Source: Bacteroidota bacterium
GTDB lineage: Bacteria > Bacteroidota > Bacteroidia > Chitinophagales > Chitinophagaceae
Direction: 5' to 3'
Length of the DNA: 64,000 nucleotides
Assembly: GCA_018267615.1 (NCBI GenBank)
Contig: JAFDYD010000038.1
Location: forward strand, 123,376-187,375
The notes beneath the pieces were generated by a model that made no database searches, was not told where the DNA came from, and worked only from the letters and a program-made list of their open reading frames with translations. The translations under genes and the position numbers were made by a program. Shown in pieces: positions 8,675 through 16,083 of the stretch; within the stretch, counting starts at the first letter, position 1, and each line of letters begins with the position of its first letter.

Positions 8675-10246
8675 TCATGCTTGATTTACTAAAATATCTG
8701 CAAGCATACTTCCCACTGTATAAATTCTTCTTGCATTTTCGACATGCCAATACCTGAGCTTATCGTTAAAGATTCCACCGAGGAGTGGTCCAACGATATA
8801 CAAGTTGTCGCTTGCTTCGAATTTTTCGCTGACTTCAAAACCACGATTGGTACTATTGACTTTACAAAGTTCCTGTTTGATCAGGTTATTGATAATTTCT
8901 GATGAGCATGCATCGAGTTCTTCAAATCCGCTGCAATTAATTACCACGGGAAATAGTAGAGGGTGTTCAACCTGCTTGTTTGCGGTGTTTTCGTAATGAA
9001 AGATTCCAAATCCCGGTTCTTTTGGATACAATTTGACTTCCAGGAATTTTCCTTTTAAAAGCTCGAGTTTTTTTTCTTGCAACAATTCTTCTGCAGCGTC
9101 CCGGTATTCAGCACCGGCTCTTCTGATGAGTTTGGTGAATCTCCACCCAAAAGCCGAATGGAAGTGTTTTTGTTCTGATACGTCCAGCTTGTTCAACAAT
9201 TGCACAACAAGATCACTTAACTGGTAATAGGTGTCACCGATATGAACTCCTTTCGAGTAAGCGATCCGAATATCTTTTTCAATCGTATCCATCAATTCGG
9301 CCGATGAATAATTATTCTTTTTTGCAAGCGATATCAGGTTGATGAACTGATAATCGGGGAAATTATTTGGCGTGATACGATGGGGTAACAATCCACTATA
9401 AGAAACCGCAATGATTTTATTCAACAGTTTTTTAAATGCAGGCCTATGATGCACGAGGTATAGAAATTCCAAAGTGCTCGCGTTGGAGCCAACTATTAAT
9501 ACATTGCGTTTATCCGCGTCCGTTATACCGGAAAAAATTTCCTCAACTTTCTCAATATTATCTTCGATACCGGGCAGATATATATCATCTATATAGGCAT
9601 AGCCTGTTTTCTCCGCAGTTTTAGGTTGCACCGATTTTACAGGTGGACTTCCTATCGCTAATATGATTTTTTCAGCGATCAATGATGACATGCGTCCATT
9701 GTTATCTTTCAATTGCGCTTCGTAGGAATTGCCGTCTTTCCTTAAAATATTTATTGCTTCGGCCTCTATAAGCTGAATATTTGCAATATTTTTTTGCTGA
9801 GCTTTCTGAATCATCGCCACTAATTTTTCGTCTACATAATCTCCAAAAAGAAAGCGTGGAATATAAATTTCCTCCCATTCATTTTTTTTAATCATGGGAA
9901 GATTGTTGTCAATCCATTCTTTCGCAGCAAGTCCGCCGTTTGTTTTTAAAAGCCCGATCCATTTGTCCTGCGTAGACCTCAACCAGTCGATAAATAATTC
10001 TTTTTCTTTTTCGGGCACGAATTCACCGAGGGTAGTAATGGTCAGTGAATTGATAGAAGATCTCTTGCCATAAGGAAAACCTTTCCAAAATTCGCTTTGC
10101 TTTTCGACCACTGCGATACGGGTTTCTTTCCTGCCTTCATTGGATGAAAGCATGTTGCGCAAAAGATGCAATAACGTTAGTGAAGATGAGATTCCACCGC
10201 CAAGAATTGCGATATCATATTTCTGTTCAGGGTTATTTACGGGCAT
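8675..10246 (-). CDS. FAD/NAD(P)-binding protein (COG4529-like, HI0933/lysine-hydroxylase-like fold)
   Basis: The 523-residue protein has an N-terminal dinucleotide-binding motif DIAILGGGISSSLTLLHLL (about residues 11-29) and a second Rossmann-like motif LIVGSNASTLEFL (about 246-258). The FAD-NAD(P)-binding domain covers the first half (PF13454-type, with GFPYGKRS). A C-terminal NCSGFEE and YIVGPLLGG pattern closes the flavin site. The substrate is unknown; relatives act near siderophore or amino-acid N-hydroxylation, or are uncharacterised. It is monocistronic and soluble. The upstream 389-nt gap holds the rpmI promoter and leader. Confidence 0.72.
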   Translation of the reverse strand: MPVNNPEQKYDIAILGGGISSSLTLLHLLRNMLSSNEGRKETRIAVVEKQSEFWKGFPYGKRSSINSLTITTLGEFVPEKEKELFIDWLRSTQDKWIGLLKTNGGLAAKEWIDNNLPMIKKNEWEEIYIPRFLFGDYVDEKLVAMIQKAQQKNIANIQLIEAEAINILRKDGNSYEAQLKDNNGRMSSLIAEKIILAIGSPPVKSVQPKTAEKTGYAYIDDIYLPGIEDNIEKVEEIFSGITDADKRNVLIVGSNASTLEFLYLVHHRPAFKKLLNKIIAVSYSGLLPHRITPNNFPDYQFINLISLAKKNNYSSAELMDTIEKDIRIAYSKGVHIGDTYYQLSDLVVQLLNKLDVSEQKHFHSAFGWRFTKLIRRAGAEYRDAAEELLQEKKLELLKGKFLEVKLYPKEPGFGIFHYENTANKQVEHPLLFPVVINCSGFEELDACSSEIINNLIKQELCKVNSTNRGFEVSEKFEASDNLYIVGPLLGGIFNDKLRYWHVENARRIYTVGSMLADILVNQA

Positions 10247-10340
10247 ATGCGTTATTGAGATAAGGTTTCAATCAGTCGAAGATATATATTTACCGGGTTT
10301 TTCGGAAATGGTTAAAACGATAGAACCAGTTGAATTATTT

Positions 10341-10450
10341 TGACTTATCGGGGTAATTTAAAAGTCTGCACCTGGTCCGGATGCGAGGCCAAAAGCGTGG
10401 GGCCCGATCACATAGACCCGGTGATGCTATGCCTCCGAAAATTGTGTGAT
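10341..10450. other. GC-rich block of unknown nature upstream of the rpmI promoter
   Basis: This stretch is clearly richer in G+C than the surrounding intergenic DNA and looks structured: ggcccgatcacatag and ctatgcctcc carry short complementary pieces (catag/ctatg). It has no plausible open frame with a start. It ends about 15 nt before the rpmI -33 region. It could be an unannotated small RNA, a repeat remnant or an operator region; the sequence alone does not decide. Confidence 0.35.
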
Positions 10451-10465
10451 TAACGTTGAGATTTA

Positions 10466-10497
10466 TTTTCTCTTTTTGTCACAAAAACATACCTTTG
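10466..10497 (+). promoter_or_regulatory. Promoter of rpmI-rplT (Bacteroidota type)
   Basis: TACCTTTG at 10490-10497 is a full match to the Bacteroidota -7 consensus TAnnTTTG. A TTTT at 10466-10469, spaced 20 nt away, is a 3-of-4 match to the -33 TTTG. The expected transcript start near 10503 leaves a leader of about 130 nt before rpmI. Confidence 0.65.
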
Positions 10498-10582
10498 CGC
10501 TCCGTTTTGAAAACTTATTTCAAAGCGTTGTTTTGTTGATTCAGATTATACAAAACATCATTGCCCAAACGGCCCCATAAGA

Positions 10583-10600
10583 GTTCCGCCTGTGCGGAGC
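10583..10600 (+). promoter_or_regulatory. Hairpin in the rpmI leader, possible L20 autoregulatory site
   Basis: gttccgc (10583-10589) pairs with gcggagc (10594-10600) around a ctgt loop: seven pairs including one G-U. It sits 35 nt before the rpmI start in an otherwise uncoded leader of about 130 nt. In other bacteria L20 represses its own operon by binding leader RNA; that role here is inference. Confidence 0.4.
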
Positions 10601-10635
10601 CGCCAGCAGGGTATAATAGTAAAACCTGACAGAAA

Positions 10636-10833
10636 ATGCCTAAGGTTAAAACAAATTCGAGTGCCAAAAAAAGATTCAAAGTAACAGGCACCGGTAAAAT
10701 CACTTTCCAAAAAGCTTTTAAGCGCCACATTCTAACAAAGAAATCCAAAAAACGTAAACGCAATATGAATAAGAAAGGGGTGGTCACTGCTCCTAATATT
10801 GATTTCGTGAAACGTTTATTGAGGCTGAAATGA
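10636..10833 (+). CDS. rpmI: 50S ribosomal protein L35
   Basis: The 65-residue basic protein carries the L35 signature: MPKVKTNSSAKKRFKVTGTG at the N terminus, then the lysine/arginine-rich core KAFKRHILTKKSKKRKRN. It is a structural protein of the large ribosomal subunit. It is followed after 65 nt by rplT in the conserved order. The usual upstream partner infC is not adjacent; the gene upstream is unrelated and on the other strand, so the operon starts here from its own promoter. Confidence 0.97.
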   Translation: MPKVKTNSSAKKRFKVTGTGKITFQKAFKRHILTKKSKKRKRNMNKKGVVTAPNIDFVKRLLRLK

Positions 10834-10898
10834 TCAGCTGTTCTTTGACAAGACGATTTCTGTAAACAATTACAATCAAAATTTAAAATCATTATAAT

Positions 10899-11243
10899 AT
10901 GCCACGTTCTGTAAATGCTGTTGCCTCAAAAGCTCGTAGGAAACGCATTCTGAAACAAGCCAAAGGATTTTACGGCAAACGTAAAAACGTTTATACCGTT
11001 GCTAAAAACGTATTGGAAAAAGGGTTGACCTATCGTTATGTTGGCCGCAAATTGAAAAAGCGCGAGTACCGCACATTGTGGATCGCTCGTATCAATGCCG
11101 CCGTTCGCGCAGAAGGACTTACTTACTCAGCCTTCATTCACAAATTAAATGAAAAGGGAATCGCGTTGGACAGAAAAATTCTGGCCGATATCGCAATGAA
11201 CGAGCCTGAGACTTTCAAGCAATTGGTTGAATCCGTAAAATAG
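10899..11243 (+). CDS. rplT: 50S ribosomal protein L20
   Basis: The 114-residue protein shows the L20 pattern MPRSVNAVASKARRKRILK, then AKGFYGKRKNVY and YRYVGRKLKKREYRTLWIARINAA (in part), with the C-terminal IALDRKILADIA that binds 23S rRNA helices. It is needed for early 50S assembly and in many bacteria represses its own operon. It forms a two-gene unit with rpmI and ends at a strong intrinsic terminator. Length and sequence are typical. Confidence 0.97.
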   Translation: MPRSVNAVASKARRKRILKQAKGFYGKRKNVYTVAKNVLEKGLTYRYVGRKLKKREYRTLWIARINAAVRAEGLTYSAFIHKLNEKGIALDRKILADIAMNEPETFKQLVESVK

Positions 11244-11275
11244 ATTTTTAGCCGCCGTTGCGTCCGGAGTTATTG

Positions 11276-11310
11276 ACCGGTTATATTTTGATAATATAAC
11301 CGGTTTTTTA
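11276..11310 (+). terminator. Intrinsic terminator of rpmI-rplT
   Basis: A perfect 12-bp stem, accggttatatt (11276-11287) with aatataaccggt (11293-11304), a 5-nt loop and a following run of T. It lies 32 nt after the rplT stop. Confidence 0.92.
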
Positions 11311-11340
11311 TTTGTTGAATTGCTCAAAAAATTACATTTG
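11311..11340 (+). promoter_or_regulatory. Promoter of the arginine-decarboxylase-like gene
   Basis: TTTG at 11311-11314, an 18-nt spacer, then TACATTTG at 11333-11340. Both elements match the Bacteroidota consensus fully. It begins directly after the T run of the rplT terminator; the expected start near 11347 gives a leader of about 56 nt. Confidence 0.8.
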
Positions 11341-11402
11341 TATGTTTTTATTAAAATCAATTTTATTTTTAATCCTAAATACATACTAAGCTGGACCACT
11401 CA

Positions 11403-12800
11403 ATGAACAATACATACACCGATCTGGTGAAACAAACCTTCAATTTTCCACAAGAAGGTTTTGATGTAAAAGAAGGATACCTCGAATTTAATGGCGTAGA
11501 TATTAAATCTTTGATCGATAAATATGGAACTCCGTTAAAAATTTCTTACCTGCCAAAAATCGGGATGCAGATCAAGAAGGCAAAAAAAATGTTTGCCAAC
11601 GCGTTCAAGAAACATCGTTACGAAGGGAAATATTTTTATTGCTATTGCACCAAGAGTTCTCATTTCTCATTCATTGTGGAAGAAGCGTTGGATCACGATA
11701 TTCATTTGGAAACTTCTTTTGCATACGATATCGAAATCATCAAAAAATTGTACGAGCGGAAAAAAATCACCAAGGAAACATTTATCATATGCAACGGTTT
11801 TAAACAAAAGCCTTATGTAAGCAGAATCGCTTCTTTGTTGAACAGCGGATTCAAGAATGTAATTCCAATCCTCGATAATAAAGATGAATTGCAGCAGTAT
11901 AAGAAATCGGTAAAAGCTCCGTTCAAACTGGGCATCCGCGTTGCTGCTGAAGAAGAGCCGACTTTTCCTTTTTATACTTCCAGGTTAGGTTTTCGCGCGA
12001 GAGATGTGCTGGAATTTTATGTTGATAAAATAGAAGGAAATGAAGATCGCTTTCAATTGAAAATGCTTCACATTTTTTTGAATAAGGGGATCAAGGATGA
12101 TATTTATTATTGGAGTGAATTGAATAAGGTCATTAATCTATATTGCCAGTTAAAAAAGATATGTCCCGAATTGGATTCAATCAATATCGGCGGCGGATTT
12201 CCCATCAAACATTCCCTGGGATTTGAGTATGATTACCAATTTATGATCAATGAAATTGTAGGAAATATAAAAAAGGCATGTAAGCGCAACAACGTGCCGA
12301 TGCCAAATATTTTTACGGAATTTGGAAGTTATACGGTCGGTGAAAGTATGGCTCATATTTATAGTGTGATCGGTCAGAAAATGCAAAATGATCGCGAAAC
12401 ATGGTACATGATCGATTCTTCTTTCATCACTACATTGCCCGATACATGGGGAATTGGGGAACGTTTTTTGATGTTGCCGATCAATAAATGGGATGTCGAA
12501 TATCAACGCGTGGTGTTGGGCGGCATTACCTGTGATAGTCACGATTACTACGATTCAGAAGAGCATATCAACGAAGTTTTTTTGCCAAAGCTTAATAACG
12601 GAGAGCCTTTGTATCTTGGATTTTTTCATACTGGCGCTTACCAGGATCAAATCAGTGGTTATGGAGGTATCAAGCACTGCCTGATTCCTTCACCTAAACA
12701 CGTTATTTTGGGGTATGATAAGAATGGAAAACTGGTAGACTGGCTATATGCAAAAGAACAAACAGCGCAGAGCATGCTGAAGATACTTGGATATACTTAA
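11403..12800 (+). CDS. speA: PLP-dependent decarboxylase, arginine decarboxylase-like (fold type III)
   Basis: The 465-residue cytoplasmic enzyme has the alanine-racemase-like PLP barrel. Lys84 in YCTKSSH is the expected Schiff-base lysine, INIGGGFP (about residues 260-267) binds the PLP phosphate, and the C-terminal motif CDSHD (Cys377) matches the active-site C-D-S of arginine, ornithine and diaminopimelate decarboxylases. It is shorter than classic biosynthetic SpeA (about 630 residues) and belongs to the compact form common in Bacteroidota, which is usually annotated as arginine decarboxylase for polyamine synthesis. No agmatine-processing gene is nearby. Exact substrate is uncertain. Confidence 0.75.
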   Translation: MNNTYTDLVKQTFNFPQEGFDVKEGYLEFNGVDIKSLIDKYGTPLKISYLPKIGMQIKKAKKMFANAFKKHRYEGKYFYCYCTKSSHFSFIVEEALDHDIHLETSFAYDIEIIKKLYERKKITKETFIICNGFKQKPYVSRIASLLNSGFKNVIPILDNKDELQQYKKSVKAPFKLGIRVAAEEEPTFPFYTSRLGFRARDVLEFYVDKIEGNEDRFQLKMLHIFLNKGIKDDIYYWSELNKVINLYCQLKKICPELDSINIGGGFPIKHSLGFEYDYQFMINEIVGNIKKACKRNNVPMPNIFTEFGSYTVGESMAHIYSVIGQKMQNDRETWYMIDSSFITTLPDTWGIGERFLMLPINKWDVEYQRVVLGGITCDSHDYYDSEEHINEVFLPKLNNGEPLYLGFFHTGAYQDQISGYGGIKHCLIPSPKHVILGYDKNGKLVDWLYAKEQTAQSMLKILGYT

Positions 12801-12820
12801 TTAATGAGCGGATTTACCGA

Positions 12821-12935
12821 TGTGCGGATAAGTCGATTGGTTGAAAAATCAATTGGTCGATAAGTCGAAATACCAGCAGCAAAATCAAAGTCAACTCTAC
12901 TAATCGACTTTTCAACCAATCGACTCATCCGCACA
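12821..12935. repeat. Long inverted repeat, vocabulary B (gtcgattggt words)
   Basis: The arm tgtgcggataagtcgattgg.. (from 12821) pairs with ..ccaatcgactcatccgcaca (to 12935). Inner words aattggtcgataagtcga pair less exactly with tctactaatcgactt. It fills the gap between two convergent genes and ends 6 nt from the stop of the next gene. Confidence 0.88.
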
Positions 12936-12940
12936 TTAAA

Positions 12941-14218
12941 CTACTTTCCTTTGAGTCGATACTTCTTGTTTACTTTCTTACTATTGAAATAATCATTCAA
13001 TTGTTCTTCCGTCATCATGGAATTTTCATCGATAGGGATATCGATCAGCTGAATTTGAATTTGTTTCATTTCGTCTTTCAGCTTATTGATTTTTTTTACG
13101 ATCTCCATATCTTTTTCAGGAGTGAGGCTATTTTCCCTTTCCATGTACTCCAGTCTTTTGATAGAAGATCTAACCAGTGAAGCGGAATTTTGCTCAGCAT
13201 TTTTTGGAGGAGCTACGGTTTCTTTCACGGGTACCAACGCAACACCAGCACTTGGTAATATTTTACCGGCCGTTTGAGCGCCTGCACTGGCTGCAGAAGA
13301 AAAAATAGTTCCGCCCAAGGCAGTTGATGCCGTGGTCATATCAAATGTAGTTCTTGTGTTTTTTGTGCTCTTGACTTTTTTATCCAATTGAACAAACGCG
13401 TATTTCAATTGGAGTATGTAGTTGGTTACCTGCTTTAGTGTTTTGTTATATTCATCCAGCATCACCGGATAGTTCAAAGCGTCCTTCACAAAAACTTTTA
13501 CAACCGTGGTATCTTTTGAAAAAAATTTATTTGTTCCTACAAAATACAACAACAATAATTTTTGCTTTACGGAATCGGATTCTTTAATAAAATCAAAGGG
13601 AACTGTCCAGGTAAAGTCATCATCACATTTTCTAACTACTGTATAATTTCGAATAGGAATGTTTGAAAAAAAACTGATTGTTTCAATAGGAAAACTTCCT
13701 GCATCGCAATCCACTTTGAAACTTACGGTATCACCTTCTTCAATAAAAAGTGTATTGTTTACAGATGCTTTTACATGTGAAGGAATAATTTCTGTTGTAA
13801 AAAAAACAATGGTAAAAGTGGTATCTGTGTTTTCTTTTGGATTGCTCATATTCTGAACGCCCACATTTACTTTATACGGATAATCATATTTCAATCGCCC
13901 GGATAGAAAATAAGACTTATCTGCTTTAAAAGTAAGTAGTCCATTATCCTTATTAATCTTTAACCCAAGCGGAGAATTTTTGAGATACCAGAAATAGTGC
14001 GATGGATTTTTGTTGATCTCTATATTGTAAAGCAAGGTTGAGTCGACGTGAAGCGTGATATATGGATTCAAGTTCCGGATGCGCAAAACGGTATCCTCAT
14101 TTTTTACCGTATCCAAAGACATTGGGACACGAAAAGTAGGGTTCTGCGAAAAACAGCACATGGATACCAATATGGCGAATACTACTAATGCAAGCCTTTG
14201 AATGCGGGTATCGATCAA
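12941..14218 (-). CDS. Secreted protein of unknown function with cadherin-like N-terminal part
   Basis: The 425-residue protein begins with a signal peptide (hydrophobic residues about 8-24, cleavage near FSQ). Residues about 25-260 are beta-rich with several aromatic-acidic strands (GDTVSFKVDCDAGSFP region) reminiscent of cadherin/Ig-like repeats. Residues about 265-330 turn helical and alanine/threonine-rich. The C terminus (about 350-425) is charged and probably coiled-coil. No enzyme motif is visible. It is probably periplasmic or surface-associated. It is transcribed alone, behind the hsp20 terminator, and is convergent with the decarboxylase gene. Confidence 0.6.
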   Translation of the reverse strand: MIDTRIQRLALVVFAILVSMCCFSQNPTFRVPMSLDTVKNEDTVLRIRNLNPYITLHVDSTLLYNIEINKNPSHYFWYLKNSPLGLKINKDNGLLTFKADKSYFLSGRLKYDYPYKVNVGVQNMSNPKENTDTTFTIVFFTTEIIPSHVKASVNNTLFIEEGDTVSFKVDCDAGSFPIETISFFSNIPIRNYTVVRKCDDDFTWTVPFDFIKESDSVKQKLLLLYFVGTNKFFSKDTTVVKVFVKDALNYPVMLDEYNKTLKQVTNYILQLKYAFVQLDKKVKSTKNTRTTFDMTTASTALGGTIFSSAASAGAQTAGKILPSAGVALVPVKETVAPPKNAEQNSASLVRSSIKRLEYMERENSLTPEKDMEIVKKINKLKDEMKQIQIQLIDIPIDENSMMTEEQLNDYFNSKKVNKKYRLKGK

Positions 14219-14282
14219 CCTTATGTTTGAATGACTATTGATGGTCGCGAAATTAAAGCAGCAAAACAGAATTACAAAGACA

Positions 14283-14316
14283 ATAAAAAAGTCCCCTTTA
14301 CGATTAAAGGGGACTT
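14283..14316 (-). terminator. Intrinsic terminator of hsp20
   Basis: Perfect 12-bp stem, aagtccccttta (14289-14300) with taaaggggactt (14305-14316), cgat loop. On the minus strand it is followed by a T run (complement of aaaaaa). It lies 45 nt past the hsp20 stop. Confidence 0.9.
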
Positions 14317-14360
14317 AAACCAAAACCAACTGCTCATGAAAATAGATCTAGCATTGATAA

Positions 14361-14798
14361 TTAACCAATATTGATCTGTCTGCTACTTTGTTTTGCCTGT
14401 TCTTTTTTTGGCAATAATAATTTTAACAAGCCATTTTCATATTTAGCCTGGATACCATCAGCATCTACCTGTTCGTCGATTGAAAAACTGCGTTTGAAAC
14501 TGCGGTAAGAGAATTCACGGCGAACTGATTTATAATCTTCCGATTTCGCTTCTTCCTTTTTTTCGTAGCTGATCGTTAATAAACCATTTTCTACATTCAC
14601 TTTAAAATCCTCTTTAGTACGGCCTGGAACGCTTAATTCAAGATGATAAGCATCTGCGGTTTCGTTGATATTCACCGGAGGAAAATTGAATGATTCGCCA
14701 TTCCATCCTTTACCAAAAGCAGGAAATTCATTTAGCAATTCGTCAACCAGGTTAGAAAAAGGCCTGGGTGCATTGTTGTTTACTTTTACGAGTGTCAT
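14361..14798 (-). CDS. Small heat shock protein, Hsp20/alpha-crystallin family
   Basis: The 145-residue chaperone has the alpha-crystallin domain at about residues 42-135: FPPVNINETADAYHLELSVPG, then LTISYEKKEE and the conserved YENGLLKLLLPK near the C terminus. It holds unfolding proteins as an ATP-independent oligomer in the cytoplasm. The short N-terminal arm with FSNLVDELLNEFP is the usual form for Bacteroidota. It is monocistronic with its own terminator and divergent from the bacilliredoxin gene, another stress-linked function. Confidence 0.94.
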   Translation of the reverse strand: MTLVKVNNNAPRPFSNLVDELLNEFPAFGKGWNGESFNFPPVNINETADAYHLELSVPGRTKEDFKVNVENGLLTISYEKKEEAKSEDYKSVRREFSYRSFKRSFSIDEQVDADGIQAKYENGLLKLLLPKKEQAKQSSRQINIG

Positions 14799-14991
14799 GA
14801 TAATTATTTTTTTTAGTTAATTGATTAATTATGCAGCAGTGTGTTCAAAGCGCATACCATCGCCAAAAAATAGTCATAAACAAGAAGAATCGTCAAAAGC
14901 CGAAACAATTGTGTGCCATTATTGCGCATTGAATAAATTTTTGGTGTCAATTTTTCAGAATATGGGTGGAAACATCATCGAACTTTTTATC

Positions 14992-14999
14992 TAGTTTTG
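14992..14999 (+). promoter_or_regulatory. Promoter -7 element for the bacilliredoxin gene
   Basis: TAGTTTTG at 14992-14999 matches TAnnTTTG. No TTTG is found at the proper spacing upstream, so the -33 part is weak or absent. The leader would be about 20 nt. Confidence 0.5.
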
Positions 15000-15024
15000 C
15001 GTTTTTAAAACAAATTATCTCACG

Positions 15025-15438
15025 ATGTATCCAATAGAAATAGTACAGCCGATGAAAGAGGAGCTAACTGATAGTGGCTTTTCTGAATTACTAACATCAG
15101 ACGATGTAAATGCAACGCTGCAAAAAAAGGGAACCACACTGGTTATGATCAACTCCGTTTGCGGCTGTTCCGCCGGCACAGCTCGTCCAGGCGTTTTAAT
15201 GGCGGTGGCAAATAGTCAAAAAAAACCTGATAATCTTACTACAAGTTTTGCGGGATATGATCTTGACGCTGTTCGTAAAGTGCGTGAACATTTGTTGCCT
15301 TATCCGCCATCTTCGCCGTCAATTGCATTGTTTAAGGATGGACAGTTGGTCCATATTGTTGAAAGGCACCAGATCGAAGGAAGATCTGCACAGATGATCG
15401 CCCATAATTTGATTTCAGCGTTTAACGAATATTGTTAA
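15025..15438 (+). CDS. Bacilliredoxin, BrxA/BrxB (YphP/YqiW) family
   Basis: The 137-residue thioredoxin-fold protein has the family active site CGC in NSVCGCSAGTARPG (about residues 45-58), where the first Cys attacks mixed disulfides with low-molecular-weight thiols. The C-terminal half keeps the conserved LPYPPSSPSIALFKDGQLVH. In Firmicutes these enzymes remove bacillithiol from proteins; many Bacteroidota also carry them. It is cytoplasmic and monocistronic, with a clear promoter element and terminator. Confidence 0.9.
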   Translation: MYPIEIVQPMKEELTDSGFSELLTSDDVNATLQKKGTTLVMINSVCGCSAGTARPGVLMAVANSQKKPDNLTTSFAGYDLDAVRKVREHLLPYPPSSPSIALFKDGQLVHIVERHQIEGRSAQMIAHNLISAFNEYC

Positions 15439-15474
15439 TGGACTGATTATTTATTTTCAGTTTTGTTTATAGTT

Positions 15475-15500
15475 AGCCCTTCCATCGGAAGGGCTTTTTT
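15475..15500 (+). terminator. Intrinsic terminator of the bacilliredoxin gene
   Basis: 9-bp perfect stem, agcccttcc (15475-15483) with ggaagggct (15487-15495), atc loop, then a run of T. It lies 37 nt past the stop codon. Confidence 0.9.
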
Positions 15501-15565
15501 ATGGGACAAGATTTGTAGAATTTCAACGTTATAGTGTGATTACTGCATTCTCAAAATCCAATTGT

Positions 15566-15748
15566 ATGAAATCCAAATCACATGCTGCTGTGGTGAAAAG
15601 TATGAAAGCGTATAAGAAAAAGAATATCGCCAGCGACACAGGCGATGCAATCGTTAAAAAATTGAAGGAGATAAAAAAAACTTCCAAGGATACCGAACGA
15701 GAAGGCAAAATGGTTTTATTCAGGCATCTTAATTTCCGATCTGTTTAG
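15566..15748 (+). CDS. Small lysine-rich protein of unknown function
   Basis: From ATG at 15566 the frame encodes 60 residues (a GTG at 15536 would add ten). About a quarter of the residues are Lys or Arg, with a mainly helical composition (VVKSMKAYKKK, AIVKKLKEIKK) and no hydrophobic helix. It could bind nucleic acid, but no family is recognised. It is flanked by the bacilliredoxin terminator and a 335-nt gap. It may be a real small gene; coding status is uncertain. Confidence 0.4.
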   Translation: MKSKSHAAVVKSMKAYKKKNIASDTGDAIVKKLKEIKKTSKDTEREGKMVLFRHLNFRSV

Positions 15749-16083
15749 ACTCTTAACTACATGATTTCTGCGAATAGCCTGTTACGTTAGTTCCGGCTAT
15801 CAGGTGCCTTATACTTTTTTTTCAACCTAATTATAATCCCGGTGATGCATAGCCGAAAATAGCTTTTCTATTCACTTTGCCTTCCAATTTTATTTCCCAA
15901 TAAAAGACGCAATTCCCGAATTAAAAAAAATCGCAAAAAGAGACTTCGCTTAACGAAATAATTATCAACCGATTCCATCAATTCATGGAGATCAGCTCGC
16001 ATGCTGTAAGCAATAAACTAATCATTTTTTAGTTAAATGCTAACACTTATTGTAAAATAATAGTTTACATAATCTAATATCCA
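15749..16083. other. 335-nt gap before the T9SS surface-protein gene
   Basis: No open frame with a plausible start. atagcc and ggctat near 15772-15807 could form a weak hairpin without a good T run. The last 60 nt before the surface-protein gene are very AT-rich. There is no good match to the TAnnTTTG promoter element. Nothing else is supported. Confidence 0.5.

Noticed and set aside
10475..10478. TTTG at 10475 as the -33 element of rpmI
   Set aside because: The spacing to the -7 element is only 11 nt; the TTTT at 10466-10469 with a 20-nt spacer fits better.
10515..10892. A 125-codon minus-strand frame over rpmI
   Set aside because: It is the antisense shadow of L35, whose sequence is unmistakable.
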